A stretch of DNA of 64,000 bases from Gammaproteobacteria bacterium (GTDB lineage Bacteria; Pseudomonadota; Gammaproteobacteria; Steroidobacterales; Steroidobacteraceae), in contig DAHUYP010000090.1 of assembly GCA_027315105.1 (NCBI GenBank), forward strand, positions 44,970 to 108,969, read 5' to 3'. The notes under the pieces were generated by a model. That model did not search any database and was not told the DNA's origin. It saw only the letters and a list, made by a program, of their open reading frames with translations. Both the position numbers and the translations under genes were made by a program. How positions within the stretch are numbered: the first letter of the stretch is position 1; every line of letters begins with the position of its first letter. Of the stretch, positions 1-8,118 are shown piece by piece.

Positions 1-16
1 CTAGGATCCGGACCCC

Positions 17-607
17 ATGGGCGCCATCATCATTCTCGCAGCCACGGTGGCGATCAGCCTGCTCGGGCTCTGGGCCTCGCCGGCGCTCATCGAGCGCAGC
101 CTGTTTCGCCCGTACTGGTTCCTGCGGCGCCGCGAGTACTGGACCGCCCTGGCCAACGGCTTCGTCCACGCCGACCTGGGTCACCTGCTGTTCAACGCCC
201 TCACCTACTGGTTCTTCGCTTTTGGTCTGCAGCGCGTGATCGGCACGCCGCGTTTCGTGGCGCTCTATCTGCTCGGACTCGTGGCCAGCAATACCGGCAC
301 CTATTTCAAGCACCGGCGCGATCCGGACTACGCCTGCCTGGGCGCCTCGGGCGCCATCCTGGCGGTGCTGTTCGCCTCGATCGTCTATTTCCCCCGGCAG
401 TCGATCATGATCATGCCGATCCCGCTGCCGATTCCGGCGCCGCTGTTCGCGGTCGGCTACCTTTTCTACACGTTCTATGCGGCGCGCGCGCAGCGCGGAC
501 GGATCAATCATGACGCGCACCTGGACGGCGCGCTGGCGGGTCTGATCTTCGTTGCCGTCACCGACCCATCGGCCTGGGAGCGCGCCTGGCGAATGGTCGT
601 GGGCTGA
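17..607 (+). CDS. Rhomboid family intramembrane serine protease
   Basis: A 196-residue polytopic membrane protein that should cleave substrate transmembrane helices inside the inner membrane. The rhomboid signature is visible: the HxxxxHxxxN element of helix 2 (H51, H56, N60), the catalytic serine in GASGAI (S111), and the partner histidine in HDAHLDG (H168). Hydrophobic segments cover most of the chain, and the length fits a minimal six-helix bacterial rhomboid. The ATG lies downstream of a weak GGA. The gene stands alone, converging on the RidA operon. The substrate cannot be inferred. Confidence 0.88.
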   Translation: MGAIIILAATVAISLLGLWASPALIERSLFRPYWFLRRREYWTALANGFVHADLGHLLFNALTYWFFAFGLQRVIGTPRFVALYLLGLVASNTGTYFKHRRDPDYACLGASGAILAVLFASIVYFPRQSIMIMPIPLPIPAPLFAVGYLFYTFYAARAQRGRINHDAHLDGALAGLIFVAVTDPSAWERAWRMVVG

Positions 608-962
608 GGCGCATGCCGATGAGCGGCCCTGCCGGTCCGGCGCAAGACCGGGCGGCACCGTCGCCGAAGTGTTCCCTCGTCGACGATGCCGCGCCGCTTC
701 CCCCCGCATTCCGCCATCGGCCAGCGCCCGTGGCGTCGGTCCGCTCACCGGGACCGGCGCATGACCGACCAGTCGAGTCCCGGCAACACTCCTGGCGCCT
801 GTTTAGCCTGCACTTTATTCGTATGTGTTGTCAAATTGCCGCGCCCGGCGCCAGGCTGCGATCGCCAACGGCGGGCCGGGCGCCACGGTCGACGCTCGAG
901 CACGAAAAGGAATACTTCATAACCAATCCGCGCCGCGCGCCGGCCCGCCGCCGCGGCGCGCA
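608..962. other. Intergenic region between convergent genes, no gene supported
   Basis: This is a 355-base gap between the rhomboid gene and the end of the RidA operon. Several open frames cross it, but they are Arg/Pro/Ala-rich with no recognisable domain or start signal, as expected from high-GC non-coding sequence. The part near 935-962 is very GC-rich and could fold, but it has no T-run. I see nothing else. Confidence 0.5.
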
Positions 963-1478
963 CTATTTCGCGGCGTTCTTCGGCCTCGCCAGAATCACCT
1001 CGACCTCGACCAGCATTCCGGGCGCCGCCAGGTTCGCCACCTGCACCGCCGAGCGCGCCGGCAGATTCGGTTGCGCCGGAGTGCCGAAGAACTGCGTATA
1101 GGCTTCCATGAAGCCCTGGAAATCCATGCGGCCGTCCTTGCTGGCCGGATCGGCGACCAGAAACACGGTCATCTTGACCACGTCGCCAAAGCCCAGGCCC
1201 ATCTGGTCGAGTGACGCCTTGATGTTGTTGAAGGCGCTCAGCGCCTGCGTCTCGGTATCGCCCCAGTATTGCGCCGTGCCCTTCGGCGCACTCGGATCCT
1301 TCGGCGATGGCGTCATGCCGCTGTGGAATATCAACTCCGTGCCCGCGGGCACCTCCACCGCGCGCGCGATCGGGAACTTGCTGCCACCGAGCAGCGGATA
1401 GCGCACCACATCGTCGGCGTACACCGACGCTGCCGGCAGCAGCGCCAGCAACAGAGCGGCCCGGACCAGTGTTTTCAT
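963..1478 (-). CDS. RidA-family (YjgF/Rid) protein with signal peptide
   Basis: 171 residues starting at the ATG at 1478, which follows a GGGGAGAA ribosome binding site. The N-terminus is a typical Sec signal (MKTLVRAALLLALL...ASVYA), so the protein should be periplasmic. The Rid core keeps the conserved arginine in PARSAVQV and the glutamate in VEVEVIL near the C-terminus. RidA proteins hydrolyse reactive enamine/imine intermediates to ketones and ammonia. It is the last gene of an operon after a flavin amine oxidase and a dihaem cytochrome c, so it may deaminate the imine product of that oxidase. Family assignment is secure; the exported location and partner role are inferred. Confidence 0.85.
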   Translation of the reverse strand: MKTLVRAALLLALLPAASVYADDVVRYPLLGGSKFPIARAVEVPAGTELIFHSGMTPSPKDPSAPKGTAQYWGDTETQALSAFNNIKASLDQMGLGFGDVVKMTVFLVADPASKDGRMDFQGFMEAYTQFFGTPAQPNLPARSAVQVANLAAPGMLVEVEVILARPKNAAK

Positions 1479-1525
1479 CGACGTTCTCCCCAAGCAGTAG
1501 GTTGTGACTTCGGACTCGCGCCGCA

Positions 1526-2125
1526 TCAGCGCAGCGTATCGATAAAGGCTACGACGTCATTCACGGCCGCGTCATCGGGCAGCGCCGCCGCCACGGCGTG
1601 CATCTGCTGGCCGTTCGGGTCGTCCGCATGGGCGCCGCGCAGGCCGGCGCGATAGTCGCGCAGCTGGGTCGCCAGATACCAATCGGTGCGCATGGCCAGC
1701 GCCGGCGCATGCAGCGATTCATTGCCTTGACCGGCGGCACCATGGCAGCTCGCACACGCGGCATAGAGCTGCTGGCCGCGCGCGACATCGCCTTTGACCG
1801 TGATCGGTGGCGGCTTGGGCGAGAAGCTGCCGACATAGGAGATCGCGCGATCGATCTGCGGCTCGCTCAACGCCACCGCGACCGGCCGCATCTCGTTGCC
1901 GGGCGCGTCGTCCGCGTGCGCACCGCGCCAACCGGCCCTGAAGGCGGCAAACTGGCTCTTGAGGTACCAGGGCTCGAGGCCGGCGATCCGCGGTGCGCGG
2001 ATGGCAAGATTGCCGTTGCCGTTGGCGCCGTGACAGACGGTGCAATACTCGAAGCTCGTCTCGGCGGCCAGCGCCGGCCGCGTGCTCAGGCTGATGAGTG
2101 CCAGCACACTCCATCGGATTGACAT
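1526..2125 (-). CDS. Periplasmic dihaem c-type cytochrome (c4-like)
   Basis: 199 residues from the ATG at 2125, preceded by GCAGGAG at good spacing. An upstream ATG at 2149 overlaps the previous stop as ATGA but has no such site. A signal peptide (MSIRWSVLALISLS...ALA) is followed by two haem-binding motifs, CTVCH (28-32) and CAACH... in which CASCH ends at 128, in two similar halves that each contain a WYL..Q segment and a GAHADD segment. This duplicated layout fits the cytochrome c4 family of small periplasmic electron carriers. It sits directly after the Tat-exported flavin oxidase gene, so it is the probable electron acceptor of that enzyme. The next gene is the RidA protein, 47 bases on. 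Confidence 0.85.
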   Translation of the reverse strand: MSIRWSVLALISLSTRPALAAETSFEYCTVCHGANGNGNLAIRAPRIAGLEPWYLKSQFAAFRAGWRGAHADDAPGNEMRPVAVALSEPQIDRAISYVGSFSPKPPPITVKGDVARGQQLYAACASCHGAAGQGNESLHAPALAMRTDWYLATQLRDYRAGLRGAHADDPNGQQMHAVAAALPDDAAVNDVVAFIDTLR

Positions 2126-2145
2126 GTTGATTGCTCCTGCCGTGC

Positions 2146-3726
2146 TCATGCGGCCGCGGGCTGGGAATTCTGGCGTTCGCGCCGGTCGATGTCGGCCAGC
2201 GCGTGCCAGGCCGAATAGATGGCGCCCTCCTGCCAGCCGGGGAGGTAGCTCATCTGGTCTCCAATGTTGTAGTAATTGCCGACCGGCGAGCGCAGCAGGT
2301 CGAACCATTGCTGGCGCAGCTCATCGGTCCATGCCGCCGCACATCCCAGCATGTTGTTCATGCGTACCCAGGGAATGCTGACGCCGTGCTCGACGTAGCC
2401 GCGATAGCCGGGATGCAGCTGCTCGCCTTGCCGGATCGCCAGCTCCAGGCGCTGCTCGTTGCTCAGGCGTGCGAACATCTCGCCCGTCCGCGGGCCGAAG
2501 GTATAGGCCCCGAGAATCACGCCCTTCTGCCGGTGGATGCCGTGCGCCGGATACCACAGCTGCTGGATGTCCTGCGAGGTCCAGGAAATGCCGCCGTAGA
2601 TGTTCTCGCGCTCCCAGAACCGCTCCTTCATCTGGAAGCCGATCTTGAACAACTTGCCGCGCGGGACCGCCGCCAGGCCGGCCGCGAAGTCGGCCGGAAA
2701 GTTGTTGTCGATGCCGCTCAGCAGATGAACCGGTATGCAGCTCAGGCAGTAGTCGGCGTCGATCACCGTGCGCACACCCTGGGCGTGGTAGACGATGCGC
2801 ACGCCGCGCTCCTTGACCTGCACGGACTCCACCATGGCATGCAGCCGCACATGCTGATCGACCTTGCGCAGAAATCCGGCGACCACCTGATCCATGCCGC
2901 CGATCGGCTCCATCATCATCGCCGCCTGATCGTCGCCCTCGCCGAAGGTCATGATGTTCATCATGAAGTTCGACTGCAGCAGCTCATGGATATCGAGCGG
3001 CTGCTTGAGCACGTCGGGCGCCGACGGGTCGTGCAAGGCCATGCCGGCGCGCAGCGAGCCCCGGTACTTGAAGCTCTGGTCCAGGTCGCCGAGGCTGCGC
3101 AGGTAGGCGAGCACGTGCTCGTAGTCGCCGCGCGTGAGCGGTGCCGCGAGATCCTCCGGCTTGATCGACTTCGCCGCCAGCTCGGCGATGAAGCCGCGCG
3201 TATCGGTGATGTATTCGCGATTCCGGATCCGGCGGCCGCCGAACATGGCTTCGTCCTGCACCCAGGCATTGCGGTTGTCGTTGATGAACGGCTCGAGCCC
3301 GACTCCGAGCTCGCGGCAATAGCCCAGCAACGCGGTATGGTGCCCCGGGATTCGCGCTGGACCGGCATTCATGTAGAGGTCCGGGTCAGGGTCGAACTCA
3401 CAGCGCCGCGGATTGCCGATCTCGTCGATCAGGTCGCCATGGCGCAGCGTCAGATTGCGGCCGCCGGCGCGGTGCGAGGCCTCGAGGACGATGACCTCAT
3501 AGCCCTTTCGGCCCAGCTCATAGGCCGAGGTCAGGCCGGAAATGCCCGCGCCGAGAATGACCACCCTGCGCCGCCGCCTGGCCCCGAGCGGCGCCAGGTC
3601 GGGACGATCGGCCCGCGCCGCCGCGGGTATGAGCCCCAGACCGAGTGCCATCTGATAGATGGCCGCCGAGCCGCCCGCAGCGCCGGCGAGGTCGAGGAAG
3701 CGCCGCCGCGTGAATAGAGGAATCAT
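2146..3726 (-). CDS. Tat-exported FAD-dependent amine oxidase
   Basis: 526 residues from the ATG at 3726, with AAAGGAG ten bases upstream; an earlier ATG at 3759 is less well placed. A twin-arginine signal (TRRRFLDLAGAAGG, residues 6-19) is followed by a Rossmann FAD site VVILGAGISGL (about 55-65), EASHRAGGRN (about 82-91), and a C-terminal FAD segment with LPGWQEGAIYSAWHA. This matches the flavin monoamine oxidase / L-amino-acid oxidase family, which oxidises an amine to an imine. The next two genes encode a dihaem cytochrome c and a secreted RidA. Together they suggest a periplasmic dehydrogenase chain rather than an O2-using oxidase. The substrate is unknown. Confidence 0.87.
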   Translation of the reverse strand: MIPLFTRRRFLDLAGAAGGSAAIYQMALGLGLIPAAARADRPDLAPLGARRRRRVVILGAGISGLTSAYELGRKGYEVIVLEASHRAGGRNLTLRHGDLIDEIGNPRRCEFDPDPDLYMNAGPARIPGHHTALLGYCRELGVGLEPFINDNRNAWVQDEAMFGGRRIRNREYITDTRGFIAELAAKSIKPEDLAAPLTRGDYEHVLAYLRSLGDLDQSFKYRGSLRAGMALHDPSAPDVLKQPLDIHELLQSNFMMNIMTFGEGDDQAAMMMEPIGGMDQVVAGFLRKVDQHVRLHAMVESVQVKERGVRIVYHAQGVRTVIDADYCLSCIPVHLLSGIDNNFPADFAAGLAAVPRGKLFKIGFQMKERFWERENIYGGISWTSQDIQQLWYPAHGIHRQKGVILGAYTFGPRTGEMFARLSNEQRLELAIRQGEQLHPGYRGYVEHGVSIPWVRMNNMLGCAAAWTDELRQQWFDLLRSPVGNYYNIGDQMSYLPGWQEGAIYSAWHALADIDRRERQNSQPAAA

Positions 3727-3938
3727 GGACACGAAGCTCCTTTCCTTGAACGACGGCAATCCGCAGATCCGATCGGGTACCTTACCGTGGACCCCGGCAC
3801 GAGCCGAATCCGCGGTTCATTCGAGGTGCGTGCCAGACCGCCATCATCGCTCACCCTGGTTTTCACGGGGAATTTCGAGCCTGCTATACTGGCCCTGCCC
3901 TGCAATCGCACGCGCCCCTCAGTTCGCACATCGGAATA

Positions 3939-4469
3939 ATGCAATACCGGCTTCGTCCGGCGACGCACGCCGACCGAGACACCCTCAAGCTTCTGATCGA
4001 GCGCTCTGCGCGCAAGCTCGGGGCCGGTGACTATCGGCCGGAACAGATCGAGGGCGCATTGCAAGGCGCCTTTGGAGTCGACACGCAACTGATCGACGAT
4101 GGCACCTACTTCGTGGTCGAAATCGCGGGCAAGATCGTCGGCTGCGGCGGCTGGAGTCGCCGGCGCACGCTGTTTGGCGGCGACCGGCATGCCGAACGCG
4201 ACGCCGGGGAACTCGACCCGAGGACCGACGCCGCCAGGATCCGCGCCTTCTTCGTCGATCCCGACCACGCCCGCCGCGGCATCGGCAGGGCACTGCTCGA
4301 GCGCTGCGAGAGCGAAGCGCGTGCACGCGGCTTCACGCGCATGGAACTCATGGGTACGCTGTCGGGCGTCCGGCTCTATCAGGCGCTCGGCTATGCTCCC
4401 GGCGAGGCGGTGCATTATCCGGTGGCGCCTGGCGTGACGATCGAATTCGTACGCATGCGCAAAGCCTGA
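3939..4469 (+). CDS. GNAT-family N-acetyltransferase
   Basis: 176 residues with the GNAT fold. The acyl-CoA binding segment is visible as FFVDPDHARRGIGRALLERCE (R/Q-x-x-G-x-G/A type, shortened here), preceded by the strand FVVEIAGKIVGCGG and followed by the late helix around LMGTLSGVRLYQALGY. The ATG at 3939 follows a GGAATA. It faces away from the amine oxidase operon; the 212 bases between them must hold both promoters. The acceptor substrate is not predictable. Confidence 0.85.
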   Translation: MQYRLRPATHADRDTLKLLIERSARKLGAGDYRPEQIEGALQGAFGVDTQLIDDGTYFVVEIAGKIVGCGGWSRRRTLFGGDRHAERDAGELDPRTDAARIRAFFVDPDHARRGIGRALLERCESEARARGFTRMELMGTLSGVRLYQALGYAPGEAVHYPVAPGVTIEFVRMRKA

Positions 4470-4506
4470 CGCGGCTCATCGGCCGCATCGATGCCGGCAC
4501 CGGTGG

Positions 4507-5400
4507 TCACTGTGACCCAGCGCGCCCCTGCCCGGCATCGCTGGCCGCCAGCCGCGCGATGGCGGACCAGTCGAGCGCCTCACCTCCCTGCGCCAGCAAC
4601 GCCAGGAAGCGGTCGCGCAGCAGACTTGCCAGCGGCAGCGGCACGCGCAGCGCGTCCCCCGCGGCCAGTGCGAGTCGAATGTCCTTCAATCCCAGTGCGG
4701 CCGCAAAGCCGGCGGGCTCATACTGCTGCTCCACGATGAGCGCCCCATAATTCCTGTACACCGGCGCATTGAACAACGTCGAGGTCAGCAGTTCCAGATA
4801 GGCACGCTGATCGATGCCCGCCTTGCCGATCAGAGCCAGCGCCTCCGCCAGTGATTCGATCACCGAGGCGATCAGGAAATTGCCGCTGAGCTTCACGAGG
4901 TTGGCCGCCGCAGGCTCGGCGCCGAGATAGAACGTCCTCTGCCCCAAGTTGCTGAATAGTGGCTCGCACCGGTCCACCGCTGCGCGCGTGCCTGCGGCGA
5001 CGATGAACAGCTTGGCGGCGGCGGCCGCATCCGGCCGGCCGAACACCGGGGCCGCTACGAACTGCTGCTGCGCGGCCACGTGCGCCGCCGTCAGGCGAGC
5101 CGAAAGCTCGATGCTGATCGTGCTCATCGATACGTGCGTGCATTCCGGCCGGCAGTGCGCGATCAGGCCGCCGCCACCGAACGCGATGCCGCTCAGGGCG
5201 TCGTCGTTAGCCACCATCGTGATCACGACGTCGCCGCGGCAGGCCTCGGCGATGGTCGAGGCAACCTGGGCTCCCCGGGCCGACAGCGAAGCTGCCTTCC
5301 CGGGCGTACGGTTGTAGACGATGAGCTCATGCCCTGCTGCGAGCAGGTTGGCCGCCATGCCGGCGCCCATGCGGCCGAGCCCGATGAAACCCACTCTCAT
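4507..5400 (-). CDS. NAD(P)-dependent beta-hydroxyacid dehydrogenase (3-hydroxyisobutyrate dehydrogenase family)
   Basis: 297 residues from the ATG at 5400, which has GAGGAG eight bases upstream; a GTG at 5409 would sit on top of that site. The N-terminal Rossmann motif GFIGLGRMGAGMA, the substrate loop around STISIELSARL and the catalytic-lysine segment NLVKLSGNFLIASVIESLAEAL are all present. Family members reduce or oxidise 3-hydroxyisobutyrate, tartronate semialdehyde, succinic semialdehyde or related acids. The gene precedes a glutathione peroxidase gene on the other side with only 67 bases between them (same strand), so they could share a transcript. The exact substrate is undetermined. 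Confidence 0.85.
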   Translation of the reverse strand: MRVGFIGLGRMGAGMAANLLAAGHELIVYNRTPGKAASLSARGAQVASTIAEACRGDVVITMVANDDALSGIAFGGGGLIAHCRPECTHVSMSTISIELSARLTAAHVAAQQQFVAAPVFGRPDAAAAAKLFIVAAGTRAAVDRCEPLFSNLGQRTFYLGAEPAAANLVKLSGNFLIASVIESLAEALALIGKAGIDQRAYLELLTSTLFNAPVYRNYGALIVEQQYEPAGFAAALGLKDIRLALAAGDALRVPLPLASLLRDRFLALLAQGGEALDWSAIARLAASDAGQGRAGSQ

Positions 5401-5467
5401 GTTCGCCACTCCTCAATGCGATGCGCGCGTCGGCGCGTGTCGGCCCATGTCGATGGCGCCTGCGTGG

Positions 5468-5947
5468 TCAGCCCAATGCCGCCAGCACGTCGGCCTCGAT
5501 CGAATCCGGCTTGTCCCTCGAACCGTAGCGTCGCAGCACCTGTCCCTGGCGGCTCACCAGAAACTTGGTGAAGTTCCATTTGATGCCCTCGCTGCCGAGG
5601 ATGCCCGGTTGCTGCTGCTTGAGGTATCGATAGAGTGGATGCGCGCCCGGTCCGTTGACTTCGATCTTCGCAAACATCGGAAACGTGACGTCGTACGTCA
5701 GGCTGCAGAATCGCTTGATCTGCGCCTCATCGCCCGGCTCCTGATGCCCGAACTGATCGCAGGGGAAGCCGAGCACCGAAAATCCGCGGCTATTGAACTT
5801 GCGATAGAGGGCTTCCAATCCCGCGTATTGCGCCGTGAAGCCGCACTTGCTGGCGACGTTGACGATCAGCAGCACCTGGCCGCGGTAAGCCGCGAGCGTT
5901 TGCTCCACGCCGTCGATGGTCCGGACGCCGCAGTCGAGAATGTCCAT
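5468..5947 (-). CDS. Glutathione peroxidase family thiol peroxidase
   Basis: 159 residues from the ATG at 5947, behind a GCGAGG site. The family hallmarks are the peroxidatic cysteine in NVASKCGFT, the FPCDQFGHQEPG motif and the KWNFTKFLV tail segment. Bacterial members of this cysteine type usually reduce hydroperoxides with thioredoxin rather than glutathione. No signal peptide, so cytoplasmic. It is upstream of, and in the same direction as, the hydroxyacid dehydrogenase gene. In-frame sequence upstream of the chosen start is Arg-rich and unlike the family. Confidence 0.9.
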   Translation of the reverse strand: MDILDCGVRTIDGVEQTLAAYRGQVLLIVNVASKCGFTAQYAGLEALYRKFNSRGFSVLGFPCDQFGHQEPGDEAQIKRFCSLTYDVTFPMFAKIEVNGPGAHPLYRYLKQQQPGILGSEGIKWNFTKFLVSRQGQVLRRYGSRDKPDSIEADVLAALG

Positions 5948-6335
5948 GCCAGCCTCGCAGTATCGGTCCCGCGCCGCCCGCCGATCATAGGGCTCTGCAG
6001 CGCCGGCGCCAACGCGCCGCCGGCGCCTCCGGCCTCGCACGCCGGCGGCTGCCTGAATTCCGACTCACGGCCGCCAGATATGCCAGAATCCCGGCCGGCG
6101 CGCCGCGCTGCCAGGGATTGGGCTGCGCAGACGGCTACGGATCGGATCGGAGCATCGGCGAGGATTCTGATTTCGTTCCCGCGCCTCACCTGGCGTACGG
6201 GATACCCGCGATTGTCGTTTGGTTACAGGCGCACACCGAATGCCTTCGTGGTTGCGTGCTCGAGCATCCGCCTCTGCGAACCCTGGCGCGGCATTGTCCG
6301 ATGTCCGCGGGGGGCATCGCATAAAATGACCGTTT
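5948..6335. promoter_or_regulatory. Divergent intergenic region upstream of the peroxidase and barrel genes
   Basis: About 390 bases between divergently read genes, so it should contain promoters for both. A TAAAAT at 6321-6326 could be a -10 element for the rightward gene, but no well-spaced -35 is obvious. No gene is supported here. Confidence 0.35.
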
Positions 6336-6440
6336 ATGCCCACGTTCGTTGAAATCGCACTGCTCGGCCTCGCGCTTGCCGCGGCACCCGGCAGCCCATT
6401 GCACCGCACGCCGGCCAATCGAGACGCGGTTCTCGGATGA
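6336..6440 (+). CDS. Possible 34-residue leader peptide overlapping the barrel gene start
   Basis: A short ATG frame (MPTFVEIALLGLALAAAPGS...) whose stop codon overlaps the next start as ATGA (6437-6440). The downstream gene has no clear ribosome binding site, so translational coupling from this short frame would explain how it is initiated. The peptide itself looks like a truncated signal sequence. It has no good ribosome binding site either and could be chance. Confidence 0.25.
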   Translation: MPTFVEIALLGLALAAAPGSPLHRTPANRDAVLG

Positions 6441-7999
6441 GCCGCATCGCGTGCCTGGCCGCGCTCACGCTGCTCGGTGCCGCACTCGCGGCGCAGGCGG
6501 ACGACTTCGCGGCTGCTGGCCCGGTGAGCGCCGCGGCCCCGCCCGCCCCGGCCGAGACTGCGACCCCGCCCGCCCCGGCCGAGACTGCGACCCCGCCTGT
6601 CCCGGCCGAGACTGCGACCCCGCCTGTCCCGGCCGAGACTGCGACCCCGCCTGTCCCGGCCGAGACTGCGACCCCGCCCGTCCCGGCCGAGACTGCGCCT
6701 TCGCCCGTGCCCGGGAGCACCGGCGGCCCGCGTCGGTCGGCCGGCTCCACCTATCCGTCCGATTCTGCCGGCTCGACCGGCTCAGCGCGTTCGGCAGCGT
6801 CCGCGTTCTCGACCAGTCTGACCAATTCGGCTGGCTGGGGACGCTGGTTCGATCCGGCGACGGCACCGTTCATCCCGGTACCGGAAGTGAATATCGACCC
6901 GGACAGCGGCACCACCGTCGGCATCATTCCGGTGCTGCTCGATACCGACGAGAACGGCGACATCCGCACGATCTTTGCGCCGGACATCTATCGTTCGCAA
7001 TACTTCGGCTACGGCGCTCACGCGCGCGTGTTCGCCTATCCGTCCGTGGACACGCAGTGGTCGCTGGTCGCCGGCGGCGAGCAGCGGGTCGAGAGTACCT
7101 TCGATGCCGAGTACCAGAACGATCGCACCCGCCACAGCCGCTGGTCGCTGAGCTTCAGCGCCGTCTACGATCGGAATGGCACGCCGCGCTTTTACGGCAT
7201 CGGCAACGAATCACCGATCTACGACATCGCCGGCTACACCATCCAGCAGAAGTACGCGCAGGCGAATTTCGGCTTCAACATCAATCCGCAATGGCAACTG
7301 ACATACTCCACGCGGTTGCGTGCCGTGGAGGTGCTGCCGGGCACGATCACCGGCCTGCCGTCGCTGCAGCGCCGATTCGGCCTGCTCAACGGCATCGGCA
7401 ACAACCACGAGATGCTGCACCGCGGATCGATCACCTACGACACGCGCGACGACCTGACCGTGCCGACCAGCGGCGGACAGTTCATCGTCTACGGCGGGGC
7501 GGCGAGCCGGCAGGGGTTCGTCAACGACTCGCTCTACGTCGAAGCCGGGACCGACGATCGCTACTACTGGCCGCTGGCGCACGATACGGTACTGGCCTCG
7601 CATTTCGCTTTGCGATACCTGCCGGAAACGCACCAGGTGCCGTTCTGGGCCTTGAGCGAGCTCGGCGGCGACAGCAGCATCATCGGCGGCGGGCAGCCGC
7701 TGCGCGGCTTCGGCGAGGGGCGCTTCTACGACCGCAATTCCGTCTCCGCCAGTGTCGAATTGCGCCGCCGCGTGATGTCCTTCAATGCGGTCTCCACGCA
7801 CATCGACCTCGAGCTGGCGCCATTCATCGACGCCGGTCGCGTCTTTTCCAATGCGACCACCCTGCCGCTCTACCAGCTCCATCGCGTGTACGGCCTGGGC
7901 ATCCGCGGCATCGCCAAACCGTACATCGTCGGTTTCATCGACGTGGGCTACGGCAGCGAGGGCGCCGCCGCCTTCACCGGGATCAACTATCCGTTCTGA
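6437..7999 (+). CDS. Omp85/BamA-TamA-type outer membrane barrel protein with Pro-rich repeat
   Basis: 520 residues. A signal peptide (MSRIACLAALTLLGAALAAQA) is followed by a low-complexity region with six copies of a nine-residue unit (ETATPPVPA type, about residues 39-92), a Ser/Gly-rich linker, and a beta-rich barrel running to a terminal phenylalanine (NYPF). The barrel contains the Omp85 loop-6 type motif GGGQPLRGFGEGRFYD. There is no obvious POTRA domain, so it resembles single-barrel surface-antigen (D15) proteins, not BamA itself. The repeat could act as a periplasmic spacer or wall-spanning linker. Function unknown; it is not operonic with phaB, 119 bases downstream. Confidence 0.75.
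   Translation: MSRIACLAALTLLGAALAAQADDFAAAGPVSAAAPPAPAETATPPAPAETATPPVPAETATPPVPAETATPPVPAETATPPVPAETAPSPVPGSTGGPRRSAGSTYPSDSAGSTGSARSAASAFSTSLTNSAGWGRWFDPATAPFIPVPEVNIDPDSGTTVGIIPVLLDTDENGDIRTIFAPDIYRSQYFGYGAHARVFAYPSVDTQWSLVAGGEQRVESTFDAEYQNDRTRHSRWSLSFSAVYDRNGTPRFYGIGNESPIYDIAGYTIQQKYAQANFGFNINPQWQLTYSTRLRAVEVLPGTITGLPSLQRRFGLLNGIGNNHEMLHRGSITYDTRDDLTVPTSGGQFIVYGGAASRQGFVNDSLYVEAGTDDRYYWPLAHDTVLASHFALRYLPETHQVPFWALSELGGDSSIIGGGQPLRGFGEGRFYDRNSVSASVELRRRVMSFNAVSTHIDLELAPFIDAGRVFSNATTLPLYQLHRVYGLGIRGIAKPYIVGFIDVGYGSEGAAAFTGINYPF
6551..6712 (+). repeat. 27-bp coding tandem repeat, six copies
   Basis: Six head-to-tail 27-base units beginning at 6551, 6578, 6605, 6632, 6659 and 6686, each opening with GCCGAGACTGCG. 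They encode the nine-residue ETATPP(A/V)PA unit of the barrel protein. Units are nearly identical; variation is C/T third-position changes, an Ala/Val swap and divergence in the last copy. The unit is a multiple of three, so copy-number change alters length without a frameshift. Confidence 0.92.
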
Positions 8000-8118
8000 G
8001 CCCGCCGCAACGGCGTGCTAGAGTGCCCGCATCCTCGACCGATGATCGAAATCGGCCAGGCTTGAGTACCTTCCGAGAGATCCGCCGTCGGCCAGGCCGC
8101 GATGCAAGGGGGTTGCAC

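Noticed and set aside
2131..3717. Long open plus-strand frame opposite the amine oxidase gene
   Set aside because: Arg/Ala/His-rich translation with no motif, and the opposite strand has a full FAD enzyme. It is a high-GC antisense shadow.
6551..6712. Regular repeats considered as a CRISPR array
   Set aside because: Units are head-to-tail with no unique spacers and stay in one coding frame, so this is a coding tandem repeat.
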